Positions 10,354 to 19,803 are shown, counted from the stretch's first letter. The stretch: 64,000 bases of DNA from Spirochaetaceae bacterium (GCA_007128315.1 SKXQ01000017.1:62001-126000), one strand, 5' to 3'. Notes: generated by a model not told the origin, from the sequence alone. Program-made: numbers and translations.

Positions 10354-10980
10354 GTGAGACCCCGCACGTATCGGACGAATCTGTACCGTCTCGTATCGCT
10401 CTGTCTGCTCCTGGCGTTTGTCGCGCCCACAGCATCGTCGTATCGACTGCTGTACAAGGAGCAGCTGTACCGCATGTATCGGAGGCAGTTCTACAATCAG
10501 CCTCTGAACCTCAACGAGAACATTTACTGGCTTGAACAGACGCTTCGAGCGGATTTCGCGAACCCGTTGAACGCCATTGCGCGCATCGAAAATGAACGTG
10601 ACTGGGAGCGGTATCGCTACCTGTTCAACATGCACGTGAACCTGCTGCTGGTCGACCTGTATCTTGCCTGGGCAAATCGCTACAACCGCCGCGAAGCGTA
10701 CTTTTTTAACTACCCCTGGGTCGATCTGAACCTGGAAAGCCTTGAACACGCCGAGGATCTCTTCCAGTACGCACGTATTTACTGGGATGAAGCCCTTGTC
10801 TGGTCGGAACGGGCATGGCAGTTGCGTTTTGTCCATCTCGAAGAGGTGCAGCACTGGGTCGACCAGAACTATCGCATAGAAACTGGTGATCTCGACTATA
10901 ATGAGATCATTGATGATCACCTGCAGCGACTTTACCGTGTCAGACAGCAGTTTCTCGACATGGGTCCGGAGACCTACTGA
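10354..10980 (+). CDS. Hypothetical exported or membrane-anchored protein rich in Tyr/Trp/Arg
   Basis: Uninterrupted 208-aa ORF, N-terminal hydrophobic segment LVSLCLLLAFVAPTASS; GTG start; no recognised family. Confidence 0.75.
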   Translation: MRPRTYRTNLYRLVSLCLLLAFVAPTASSYRLLYKEQLYRMYRRQFYNQPLNLNENIYWLEQTLRADFANPLNAIARIENERDWERYRYLFNMHVNLLLVDLYLAWANRYNRREAYFFNYPWVDLNLESLEHAEDLFQYARIYWDEALVWSERAWQLRFVHLEEVQHWVDQNYRIETGDLDYNEIIDDHLQRLYRVRQQFLDMGPETY

Positions 10981-11008
10981 GAGGCGGTGTCACATCCAGG
11001 ACAGGCGT

Positions 11009-12061
11009 TCAGTCACGTCGCCGCAGGTACATCGCATCACCGTAACTGAAAAAGCGGTAACGCTGCTCGATCGCAGTCCGGTACAGGCGTCTGATGCGCT
11101 GTATGCCTGCAAACGCTGAAACCATCACAACAAGACTGCTTCCTGGTGTGTGAAAGTTCGTGAACATCTCACCGACTACCCGGAAGTCGTAACCGGGGTA
11201 TATGTACAGGCTTGTTGCCGCAGACCCGGGACGGACGAAGCCGGCGTCATCGACGGCGCTTTCGAGAGTCCGCACCGAGGTCGTACCTATGGCGACGACC
11301 GGCCGGCGGTCTCTCAAGGCCTGATTGATGATCCGGGCGCTCTCCTCGCTTATATGATACCGCTCTTCGTGCATATGATGGGTTTCGATGTTCGCAGTCC
11401 GTATCGGTGCAAAGGTGCCAATACCGACGTGCAGCGTAACCGGTGCAATCTGAACGCCTCGCGTACGCATGCGTTCGAGTATATCGGTGGTAAAGTGCAG
11501 TCCCGCCGTCGGCGCGGCCGCCGAGCCGATTTCCTTAGCGTACACGGTCTGGTATCGTTCCTCATCTTCAAGGGAATCGTCGCGTCGTATATACGGCGGA
11601 AGTGGTACATGGCCATGTTCCTGAAACCACGGTTCCTCAAGCTCGCGGTCCAGGGTCATATGAAACGTCTGATCGTGCCGACCGGATATGGTTCCCGTGC
11701 GTCCTCCGGGGAGGTGATACACACCATTCCCGGGATTCCGGCCCGCACGACCGAGAATGACGTCCCATACGGTGCCATTTCCGTCTGACGAAAGAAACAG
11801 AACCTCGCAGGTGCGACTTTTTCCCGCGTATTCCCGACGCGCGATAATGCGCGATTTTCGCACCCGGGAGTCGTTGATCACGACAACGGCGTTTGCGGGA
11901 ACGAGCTCGGCGAAGTCGCCCGTAAGAACGTGTTCGAGAGACTCTGCTTCATCATCAGCATGAAATGAACAGACCATCAGACGCGTGTGATCACGTCTGT
12001 CGGCGGGAGTCTGCGCAATGAGATCCTCGGGAAGGTCAAAAAAGAAGCTGCTCGTTTCCAT
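11009..12061 (-). CDS. queA: S-adenosylmethionine:tRNA ribosyltransferase-isomerase
   Basis: METSSFFFDLPEDLIAQTPADRRDHTRLMV, GSAAAPTAGLHFT, HVGIGTFAPI, FHTPGSSLVVMVSAFAG. Start taken at 12061, overlapping the 3' end of ruvB. Confidence 0.93.
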   Translation of the reverse strand: METSSFFFDLPEDLIAQTPADRRDHTRLMVCSFHADDEAESLEHVLTGDFAELVPANAVVVINDSRVRKSRIIARREYAGKSRTCEVLFLSSDGNGTVWDVILGRAGRNPGNGVYHLPGGRTGTISGRHDQTFHMTLDRELEEPWFQEHGHVPLPPYIRRDDSLEDEERYQTVYAKEIGSAAAPTAGLHFTTDILERMRTRGVQIAPVTLHVGIGTFAPIRTANIETHHMHEERYHISEESARIINQALRDRRPVVAIGTTSVRTLESAVDDAGFVRPGSAATSLYIYPGYDFRVVGEMFTNFHTPGSSLVVMVSAFAGIQRIRRLYRTAIEQRYRFFSYGDAMYLRRRD

Positions 12062-13073
12062 TATCCGGTGTCCCTGGTGGCTCCAGTCCAAGATGTGTGT
12101 AGGCCCGCGGGGTTACCATTCGTCCCCGTGGCGTTCGTTTCAGAAGTCCGCTTCGAATCAGATACGGCTCGTAGAAATCCTCGAGTGTATCGATGGATTC
12201 ACCGATCGAAATCGCAAGGGTCTCGGCGCCGACCGGTCCTCCGGCGTAGTTGCGAATGATCGTTTTAAGTATTTCCCTGTCGTGGTGCTCCAGACCGATC
12301 GAATCGATGAGAAGGCGCTGGAGAGCCTGTTCGACTATCGACACCTGTATCGTCCCGTCGTGGAGAACCTCCGCAAAATCGCGCACACGTCTGAGCAGAC
12401 GGTTTGCGACGCGCGGGGTACCTCGTGCACTTCGCGCGAGCATGTTGACAGCTGCCTCGCTGCACTCTATGCCGAGAAGTTTCGCGGATCGGTGCAGAAC
12501 GAGCTCTATCTCCTCTTCGCTGTACAGCTCAAGGCGTACGGTAATTCCGAAGCGGCTGTAGAGTGGTCCTGCGACCTTACCCGGCTTGGTCGTTGCTCCG
12601 ACGAGCGTGAACGGCGGGAGCGGTATCCGTATGTTCCGTGCAGCAGGTCCCTGACCTATGATCCAGTCAAGCTCATAGTCTTCCATTGCGATATAGAGCA
12701 TTTCTTCTATTGCCGGACGAAGTCGGTGGATTTCGTCGATGAAGAACAGCGTGCCCTCGCTCATGGACGTCAGCAGGCCGGCAAGATCTTTCGGCTTCTC
12801 CAGAGCCGGAGCTGATGTGACTTTGAATTCGGCCCCCATTTCGTGTGCGAGAATTCCGGCGAGGGTCGTCTTGCCGAGACCTGGAGGGCCGCTGAGAAAC
12901 ACATGATCAAGCGCCGATTGACGCCCGCGTGCGGCAGTGACAAAGACCTTGAGGTTGTCTTTCACCGGCGCCTGGCCCTGAAACTCTTCAAGGCGTTGTG
13001 GTCGCAGTCGGATCTCGAACTGTTCGTCATCGCGCAGTTCGTTATTCAGGATGCCTTCGTCAAATTCTTCCAT
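12036..13073 (-). CDS. ruvB: Holliday junction branch migration ATPase RuvB
   Basis: LRPQRLEEFQGQ, GPPGLGKTTLAGILAHEMG, FIDEIHRL, RIPLPPFTLVGATTKPG. Confidence 0.97.
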   Translation of the reverse strand: MEEFDEGILNNELRDDEQFEIRLRPQRLEEFQGQAPVKDNLKVFVTAARGRQSALDHVFLSGPPGLGKTTLAGILAHEMGAEFKVTSAPALEKPKDLAGLLTSMSEGTLFFIDEIHRLRPAIEEMLYIAMEDYELDWIIGQGPAARNIRIPLPPFTLVGATTKPGKVAGPLYSRFGITVRLELYSEEEIELVLHRSAKLLGIECSEAAVNMLARSARGTPRVANRLLRRVRDFAEVLHDGTIQVSIVEQALQRLLIDSIGLEHHDREILKTIIRNYAGGPVGAETLAISIGESIDTLEDFYEPYLIRSGLLKRTPRGRMVTPRAYTHLGLEPPGTPDNGNEQLLF

Positions 13074-13079
13074 TTCAGT

Positions 13080-13664
13080 CTATCCCAGAGAGAGGAGCGC
13101 CCGTCTGAATACTTCCCGTTCCATCGACGACGGTTCCACCCCCTCGGTGACGGCTTCCTCCGCGGCCTGCTGCACAGCTTTTGTTGCCTGTGCCTTGTCA
13201 TAGCCCATTTCAACGAGGCCGGAGATCAGGTCGTCCCAGGCCCCCGCCTCGGCTTCACTCTCCTGTATGAGTTTGCCCCGCAGCTGCAACACGATTCTGC
13301 TGGCTGTCTTCTTGCCGAGTCCGGGGAGTGATGCAAGGGCATCGGTATCCTCGCTCTCAAGCATAGCAATGAGTCTCTCTGCGGGAGCCGCGGTGAGCAT
13401 CTTGAGGGCCTGGCGCGGTCCTATGCCGCTAACGGTGAGTAGCTGCAGGAAAAGCGTCCGTTCAACATCGCTTGCGAAGCCGTACAGCTTCATGATGTCT
13501 TCGCGCACATAGAGAAAGGTCAGAAGCTGTACGTCGGTCCCCGCAGGAGGCATGGAGCGTACCGTCTGTTCCGAGGTCTCGAGATGAAACTCGATGCCTC
13601 CGACCTTCACCCGGACAAAGCCAACACCCCGTGAGCTCAGAATGCCTTCCACACTGTTGATCAT
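13080..13664 (-). CDS. ruvA: Holliday junction branch migration protein RuvA
   Basis: MINSVEGIL, HhH motifs VSGIGPRQALKML and LPGLGKKTASRIVLQL; between ruvB and ruvC. Confidence 0.95.
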   Translation of the reverse strand: MINSVEGILSSRGVGFVRVKVGGIEFHLETSEQTVRSMPPAGTDVQLLTFLYVREDIMKLYGFASDVERTLFLQLLTVSGIGPRQALKMLTAAPAERLIAMLESEDTDALASLPGLGKKTASRIVLQLRGKLIQESEAEAGAWDDLISGLVEMGYDKAQATKAVQQAAEEAVTEGVEPSSMEREVFRRALLSLG

Positions 13665-14176
13665 GGTGCCGTTTTCCCCAGAGCGGCCTGTTTCAGCGCG
13701 AGGAAGCCGCGATTGTTATTGTGGCAGATGGCTGTTGCGAGAGCATCTGCCGCGTGATCAGGACCCGGCGGCTCAGGCAGATTCAGAAGGACACGAACGA
13801 ACTCCGTGATCTGTCGTTTGTCGGCACGTCCCTCTCCCACAATCGCCCTTTTAATCGCCTGCGGCGTGTATTCACACGCCGTGATTCCCGCGCGTGCGAG
13901 TGCAAGCAGGACAACGCCACGGGCGTGGGCGACAGGTATGGCGCTGGTGATGTTCCTGGAAAAGTACAGCGCTTCTATACCCGCTTCGGCAGGTTGATAG
14001 CGCGCGAGCAGCGTTTCAATCTCGGAGAATATCCGGTCCAGTCGCGCCCCCGCCTCGTCAGACGCAGGGGTGCTGATCACACCGTGAGCAAGATGTCTGA
14101 TGCGGCTCCCGTCCACGGCAATGACGCCGTATCCGGTGGATGCCAGGCCGGGATCAATGCCGAGAATCGCAGTCAT
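13661..14176 (-). CDS. ruvC: Crossover junction endodeoxyribonuclease RuvC
   Basis: [44 protein letters not shown]. Confidence 0.96.
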   Translation of the reverse strand: MTAILGIDPGLASTGYGVIAVDGSRIRHLAHGVISTPASDEAGARLDRIFSEIETLLARYQPAEAGIEALYFSRNITSAIPVAHARGVVLLALARAGITACEYTPQAIKRAIVGEGRADKRQITEFVRVLLNLPEPPGPDHAADALATAICHNNNRGFLALKQAALGKTAP

Positions 14177-14916
14177 GATTCCGTGTCGAAGTCGTCGGGG
14201 ATGTCGAGGTTCGTCGAGACGTTCTGCACATCGTCATGATCATCGAGGGTTTCAATGATCTTCAGAGCTTTTCGGGTTCCGTCTTCGTCGAGGGTTACAG
14301 TTGCTTCCGGCACCCTGGCCACCTCGGCAAACTCGTGTTCAAACGAGGCCTCCTCCATGACGCGAAGCACCGCCTCAAAATCCTCGGGACTCGTTGTGAC
14401 TTCGATCTGGTCACCTTCGGTGCTGACGTCCATTGCACCCGCCTCGAGAGCCTGCTCGAGGATTTCGTCCTCGGTGTACCGCTCCGCGCTGTACTGTATG
14501 ATACCTTTACGGGAAAACAGATAGCCGACACATCCTGTTTCACCGAGGTTACCGCCGCTCTTGCTGAACACGCTTCTGACATCCGCTGCGGTACGGTTCC
14601 GGTTATCGGTGAGACACTCAACCATGATCGCTACCCCGCCCGGGCCGTAGCCTTCGTAGGAAAGCTCCTCGTAGTCCGCACCTTCAAGATCCCCGGTACC
14701 TTTCTTGATTGCGCGTTCGATATTGTCCTTCGGCATGTTCGCGCCTTTTGCTTTCAGGACTGCGGTACGGAGCCGTGGATTCGCTTCGGTGTCGCCTCCG
14801 CCTTCGCGGGCCGAAACGATGATTTCCTTGATTAGTTTGGTGAACAGTTTTCCGCGCTTGGCGTCCGCCGCACCTTTTTTGTGGCGTATTGTTGCCCATT
14901 TACTGTGACCTGACAT
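14173..14916 (-). CDS. YebC/PmpR-family regulatory protein
   Basis: [32 protein letters not shown]; ...[22 protein letters not shown]. Confidence 0.96.
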   Translation of the reverse strand: MSGHSKWATIRHKKGAADAKRGKLFTKLIKEIIVSAREGGGDTEANPRLRTAVLKAKGANMPKDNIERAIKKGTGDLEGADYEELSYEGYGPGGVAIMVECLTDNRNRTAADVRSVFSKSGGNLGETGCVGYLFSRKGIIQYSAERYTEDEILEQALEAGAMDVSTEGDQIEVTTSPEDFEAVLRVMEEASFEHEFAEVARVPEATVTLDEDGTRKALKIIETLDDHDDVQNVSTNLDIPDDFDTES

Positions 14917-14997
14917 TTGCCTGCATCCTCTTTTCTGTAGTTTAGTTCCATGCCCGCGATCGAAAAAAAAGAAACCTGTCCCGATCGCACAATCAGT

Positions 14998-15753
14998 TTA
15001 TCGTATACCGCCGAAACGCGGTAGCGGAGTGAAGCGAAAAACAACGCGTGCGTGTATCTGCTCACCAGAAACGGGGCCGGTGTGAAGCGAATCAAAGGCC
15101 CTGCCTCTGTTGTCTCCCGCAAGCCAGTACTCGTTTGCCTCGAGTGTACGCGGAGCCATATTACCGGACAGCGGCAGCACCACATCGGTATCGAAAGCGA
15201 ACCCCGGCCGGTGTACGCGAACGGCACCGTCCCTCTCATCGATATCCGAACTCGACGACGTGCTTCCGGCACGCTGAACCCTGTAATGCCACTGCACCAT
15301 GCTGACCGTGTCGCCGGGGCCTGCAATGACCCGTGCGATGCGGGTACCGGGCTCCCATTCCCGCCCGTGCAGTCCGCGCAGCGAGAGGCGCTCAAAGCTC
15401 AGTAACCGGACGATTCCGTCCGCTGCCCGAAGCACAGCCGGTTCAGGTCGTACCTCATTCGGCGTAAAGACCACAATGTCATCCCGCGCGGGACCCGATC
15501 CGCCGAGCCGCGAATCGGTGAACGGCAGCGGGAGACCAAGGCTGATACGTGACGCGAGAAGGCCGTCGCCCTGTGTGACTGTCGGCTCCATACCGACCGA
15601 CTCGACACGGACACCCGCGGCAAAAAAGAAAGTGAAAAGCCGGTACCAGACCAGAAATATGATTATGACAGTCAGCAGAACCCGAATTCGATTTCCTGCA
15701 CTGCGATCTTCAGGTCCGCGGTAGCTCCCGGTGGAGCGGACACTGTGTATCAT
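14998..15753 (-). CDS. Signal peptidase I-like paralog, probably catalytically inactive
   Basis: S26 architecture: N-terminal TM, VESVGMEPTVTQGD (Box B position), TRIARVIAGPGD (Box D position), WLAGDNRGRAFDS (Box E). The usual Ser before Met reads Gly and the usual Lys before RV reads Ala. Confidence 0.82.
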   Translation of the reverse strand: MIHSVRSTGSYRGPEDRSAGNRIRVLLTVIIIFLVWYRLFTFFFAAGVRVESVGMEPTVTQGDGLLASRISLGLPLPFTDSRLGGSGPARDDIVVFTPNEVRPEPAVLRAADGIVRLLSFERLSLRGLHGREWEPGTRIARVIAGPGDTVSMVQWHYRVQRAGSTSSSSDIDERDGAVRVHRPGFAFDTDVVLPLSGNMAPRTLEANEYWLAGDNRGRAFDSLHTGPVSGEQIHARVVFRFTPLPRFGGIR

Positions 15754-15755
15754 GA

Positions 15756-16733
15756 CTATTGAATCGCTCCTATACGTCCCGCAGGCCAGTATCTGACCAT
15801 AGCCCGACCGAGTACGGCGTCAAGCGGTACCGGACCGAAGTCCCGGGCATCCCGACTGTTGTCGCGATTGTCGCCCATTCCGAACAGATGGCCGTCGGGC
15901 ACATACCATCCCGTTTCTCCTTCGTGATGGAGCCGCTCGAAGCGGCCGCTGTTCGGGGCCACCTGATAGCGGGTTCTATTGTAACCCTCGGTCAACGCAA
16001 AGCGGTCGGTTACCTGTGCCCGTGCAGCGCGATTCACAGCGTCGCGCAGTTCGCGTGGTGCGGCCACACCAATATCGGCAAGCGCCCGCGCCCGGCCGGC
16101 GTCCGCAAAGTCACGCATGGACGATGCTTCGACAAGGCGCTGAACCGGATATTCGAGACCGTGGAGGGCTCGGTGATCGGCTTCGCTCATCCATTCCGCT
16201 TCGCCACGTGAACGGAACTCGTGCTGACCGTCGCGTACTCGAATGCGGTCACCTTCGTAGCCGGCTGCTCGCTTTATCAGGAACTGCTCGCGCGGTCTGC
16301 CGAACTCGTCCCGGTCAAGGTTCACGAGGCTGAGGGTCAGCATGAACACGAGGCGGTGAAACACTTCGACAGCAGGTGGCCGCGAGACGTAGCTCGGATT
16401 CTCGAAAATGATAATTTCGTCACGCTGGGGGCTGCGGTAGCCGGGAAGTTTTCCGTAGCCGGGAATCAGTTCCGGGCCGAAGACCGCCTTGTTCACGAAA
16501 ATCCGGTCACCGATCTGCAGCGTCGGAATCATGGAGCCCGACGGTATGACGTAAGCCTGTATCAGAAACTGATTCAGAAAAAGCACGACAACAGCGGCCC
16601 AGAGAAAACTCTCAATCCAGCTGAGAACAGTGTTTTTACCCGCCTGTTTCCGCTTCAGCCGCTCCTTTCGCGCGTGTCGCCACGTGAGAAATCGCTCCGT
16701 CTGTGTCTGTAGTGTATGGTACCAGTTGCTCAT
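15756..16733 (-). CDS. lepB: Signal peptidase I
   Basis: PSGSMIPTLQIGDRIFVNK (catalytic Ser), REQFLIKRAAGYEGD (catalytic Lys), FGMGDNRDNSRDARDFG. Confidence 0.93.
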   Translation of the reverse strand: MSNWYHTLQTQTERFLTWRHARKERLKRKQAGKNTVLSWIESFLWAAVVVLFLNQFLIQAYVIPSGSMIPTLQIGDRIFVNKAVFGPELIPGYGKLPGYRSPQRDEIIIFENPSYVSRPPAVEVFHRLVFMLTLSLVNLDRDEFGRPREQFLIKRAAGYEGDRIRVRDGQHEFRSRGEAEWMSEADHRALHGLEYPVQRLVEASSMRDFADAGRARALADIGVAAPRELRDAVNRAARAQVTDRFALTEGYNRTRYQVAPNSGRFERLHHEGETGWYVPDGHLFGMGDNRDNSRDARDFGPVPLDAVLGRAMVRYWPAGRIGAIQ

Positions 16734-16789
16734 GTGTTATGACCGTTCGCACCTTACCACCGAGGAAGGGAAACAGGCAATATCGCTCG

Positions 16790-16819
16790 TTGACACCGCT
16801 GAGGCGGCGTTTCTATACT
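16790..16819 (+). promoter_or_regulatory. Predicted sigma70-type promoter TTGACA-N18-TATACT
   Basis: TTGACA 16790-16795, 18-bp spacer, TATACT 16814-16819, directly upstream of ATG 16830. Confidence 0.7.
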
Positions 16820-16829
16820 CCAGCGGACC

Positions 16830-18491
16830 ATGAAGCAGTCGAATAGTGAAAGACGAACACACGCAAAGGATACATCACAGCCGGTCGGAGAGGCATTGCC
16901 GGTCAGACTCAAACCCGTTTTCGGAATCGAACCGGGCAAATGGCTGACCGTGATGCTCACTGCGGGCATCGCTGTGGTTCTGTTTGTTCTGCTGTTGCTT
17001 CCCGGAATAATCGACAGACACGTTGTCTACGATATTGAATCGACCCCTCCTTCTGCGACCGTGCATCTCAATGGACAGCGAATAGGATCCACTCCTCTAC
17101 GATATGCCGTACCGGCCGGTTCCCACACGCTGACCGTCGCTCGACCGTATTTTTCTCCCGAATCCCGTGAGATAGAAGCCGGGGGACGAGTAGTCGGTTC
17201 GTTATTTGCGTCGGAACGGCAGGTACTCAACATCACGTTACGCCCGGATTCGTCGGATGCCGATCCGGCCTCCCGTCTCATGGAAGATGCGGCGCTCGAC
17301 TTTTCGAGGTGGGCTGCTCTCGGTGCCGAACGCGCTGATCGTCCGGTACCCGCCATTCTCGTACCAGCGGTGCGCGATCTACAGGCGATGGATGTGCCGA
17401 ACGCTGCAATTCAGGAATTTCTCTTAGCACGTATAAAAGATGTGACATTCGAACCCGTCCTTAATGACCTTATGCGGGCACTCGCCCTGACTCGTGGCGC
17501 CACCGAGCCTCCTCGCACGTTCGAAACCGAAGAAATAGTATCTTTTTTTGAACAATTTGAAGTTGTTTCTCAGACCTGGCTCCAATGGCTGGTACGCATT
17601 CTCCCTTCGTCGGAGACCGAAACGATTCGGGACAGCCGTGAGTATCAGATGGAACTCGAAGCCGGCCGTAATCTTGAACACGGGTACAGTGAGGCCGTGG
17701 TCGACACGGGACGTGAAGCCGGGGCCACGCCCCTGCGACGGCTCGGCGGTAAGGATTTCAGGTCTGTGCCGTCCGGAAAGCTTCTGCAGGGTTTCGGAGA
17801 GGCTCTCGGGGTCGACGATCGCACACCGACTCGCCGACGGATCGATGTGGCGCCGTTCCTGATCGCGACTGCACCGGTATCAGTCAGCGAGTTCCGGACT
17901 TTTGTCGAAGCACATCCCCAGTGGGCACCAGAGGCGCGTGACGATCTTGTCTCCGCGGGTCTGGCTGACACGGTGTATCTGGCAGATTTTGATACCCAGC
18001 CCGGCACCGCACCCGTCACCGGCGTCAGCTGGCACGCGGCACGGGCGTATGCCGCATGGTTCAACGAAACGCACGGGGAAGCAATTACGTCGCTTGGCTT
18101 CAATTTTGAGGCGCGACTGCCAGGCGAGAACGAGTGGGCGTGGGCGGCAATACTCGACAGACACGCGTACGACGTCGCTTCCGGGGCTTTCTCGAGATCC
18201 TCCGGACCTGCTACTCTCGATGGTGCGCGTACGGGGCGCCTTGGTCTCGAAGATATGCTCGGGAACGTATGGGAATGGATGGATGATCCCTGGTACCGGG
18301 CATCGAGCACCCTGAGAATCGAAGGATCTCGAGCCGATGCAGGGCTTGGACCTTCCTTTCCCCGTGTCGTACGCGGAGGTTCGTGGGCCAATCCGAGAGC
18401 TGCGGTCGGAACCGAAAGCCGGGGGGGTCAGGAAGCTCACTGGGCAACCCCCTTCCTCGGTTTTCGTCTTGTGATCGGGGTGCAGAACTGA
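16830..18491 (+). CDS. Membrane-anchored PEGA-domain plus FGE/SUMF1-like domain protein
   Basis: TM LTVMLTAGIAVVLFVLLLLPGII; PEGA-like STPPSATVHLNGQRIGSTPLRYAVPAGSHTL; SUMF1-like VSWHAARAYAAWFNE, ARLPGENEWAWAA, DMLGNVWEWMDDPW, RVVRGGSWANPRAAV, FLGFRLV. Confidence 0.88.
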   Translation: MKQSNSERRTHAKDTSQPVGEALPVRLKPVFGIEPGKWLTVMLTAGIAVVLFVLLLLPGIIDRHVVYDIESTPPSATVHLNGQRIGSTPLRYAVPAGSHTLTVARPYFSPESREIEAGGRVVGSLFASERQVLNITLRPDSSDADPASRLMEDAALDFSRWAALGAERADRPVPAILVPAVRDLQAMDVPNAAIQEFLLARIKDVTFEPVLNDLMRALALTRGATEPPRTFETEEIVSFFEQFEVVSQTWLQWLVRILPSSETETIRDSREYQMELEAGRNLEHGYSEAVVDTGREAGATPLRRLGGKDFRSVPSGKLLQGFGEALGVDDRTPTRRRIDVAPFLIATAPVSVSEFRTFVEAHPQWAPEARDDLVSAGLADTVYLADFDTQPGTAPVTGVSWHAARAYAAWFNETHGEAITSLGFNFEARLPGENEWAWAAILDRHAYDVASGAFSRSSGPATLDGARTGRLGLEDMLGNVWEWMDDPWYRASSTLRIEGSRADAGLGPSFPRVVRGGSWANPRAAVGTESRGGQEAHWATPFLGFRLVIGVQN

Positions 18492-18519
18492 GCCCGGGCA
18501 GGACACACGGAGTACATGC

Positions 18520-18966
18520 ATGGAAAAGCTGCTGGTAAAAAACAAGAAGGCGTATCACGAATTTTTCGTCGAAGAACACATCGAATGTGGAATTGAACTC
18601 ACAGGAACCGAGGTCAAGTCGGTGAAGGACAGAAAGTTCAACTTCACCGATGCCTACGCGCGCATACGCGGTGGCGAGCTCTGGCTGATCGGAGTACATA
18701 TCACACCGCACACAAACGCGGGTGTCTGGAATCACGATGCGGTGCGAACCCGGAAGCTTCTTGCTCACAAGCGGGAAATAGACCGATTCGCAAAGAAGAC
18801 TCGCGAACGCGGCTATACACTCGTCCCCCTCGATATGCATCTCAAAAACGGCTTCGTGAAGGTCACGATAGGCCTGTGTAAAGGTAAGAAACTGCACGAC
18901 AAACGGGACGCGATAAAGCAGAAAGATCTGAAAAGAGATTCGGACCGCGAAATGGCCGGTCATTAG
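18520..18966 (+). CDS. smpB: SsrA-binding protein SmpB
   Basis: NKKAYHEFFVEEHIECGIELTGTEVKSVKDRKFNFTDAYARI...GLCKGKKLHDKRDAIKQKD. Confidence 0.97.
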   Translation: MEKLLVKNKKAYHEFFVEEHIECGIELTGTEVKSVKDRKFNFTDAYARIRGGELWLIGVHITPHTNAGVWNHDAVRTRKLLAHKREIDRFAKKTRERGYTLVPLDMHLKNGFVKVTIGLCKGKKLHDKRDAIKQKDLKRDSDREMAGH

Positions 18967-18975
18967 GAGACACGA

Positions 18976-19803
18976 ATGAATGCAGCAGACACAAATCGGC
19001 AGCAGGAACGGCGCGATCGGTACCGGTCCGCGGAACTGCTCGCACGGACGGCAGGAAACAATGTTGCTTCGTGGCACAGGCGCAGTTTTTCGGTTGAGTA
19101 CAAGGCCGACGCGAGTCCCGTGACCGACGCAGACCGCGACACCGAGAAACTCATGCGTTCTATTCTCGCAGACTGGTATCCGGAAGACGGTATATACGGG
19201 GAAGAGTTCGGTATCCAGGAGGGGCGCTCGGGGTTCACCTGGTATCTGGATCCTATCGACGGGACGAAGTCCTTTGTCGCCGGAGTACCGCTGTTCACGG
19301 TCCTGGTTGCGGTCGCCGACACGAAAGCCGATCGGGGTATCGGTACGTCTCAATCCGGTGCGCCGGTCATAGGTGTTATACACAATCCGATTACGGGCGA
19401 AACGGTGAGTGCGCTCGTGGGCAACGGTGCTCTGTTCAACGGTCGACCGACACGGATGCGCTCCGCACCGCGCCTGAACGACGCGCTGGCACTGATCTGC
19501 GATCCGGTGGATACCGTCGCGCGTCGGCCTGAGTATGCAGATGCCCTGTTCGCTTCCGCAGGCATGATTCGAACCTGGGCCGATGCGTATGCGTACCTTC
19601 TTCTCGCGACGGGACGTGCTGATATTGCCCTCGATCCCGTTATGTCTCCCTGGGATATCGCGCCCATAGGTCCGATAATCACTGAGGCCGGAGGTGCGTT
19701 TGAAGCGATCGACGGTGGCGAAGAATGGCTCGGGGAGACGTGTATTGCAGCGAGACAGGAACTTCTTGATGAAGTACGCGCGGTGGCAGACCAGGCGCGG
19801 TAG
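18976..19803 (+). CDS. Inositol monophosphatase / histidinol-phosphatase-family protein
   Basis: SPVTDADRDTEKLM, GIYGEEFG, YLDPIDGTKSFVAGVPLF, SPWDIAPIGPIITEAGG metal-binding motifs. Confidence 0.9.
   Translation: MNAADTNRQQERRDRYRSAELLARTAGNNVASWHRRSFSVEYKADASPVTDADRDTEKLMRSILADWYPEDGIYGEEFGIQEGRSGFTWYLDPIDGTKSFVAGVPLFTVLVAVADTKADRGIGTSQSGAPVIGVIHNPITGETVSALVGNGALFNGRPTRMRSAPRLNDALALICDPVDTVARRPEYADALFASAGMIRTWADAYAYLLLATGRADIALDPVMSPWDIAPIGPIITEAGGAFEAIDGGEEWLGETCIAARQELLDEVRAVADQAR

Noticed and set aside
18211-19383. 390-aa minus-strand ORF
   Set aside because: Antisense across three well-supported plus-strand genes (PEGA/FGE-like, smpB, phosphatase); spurious.
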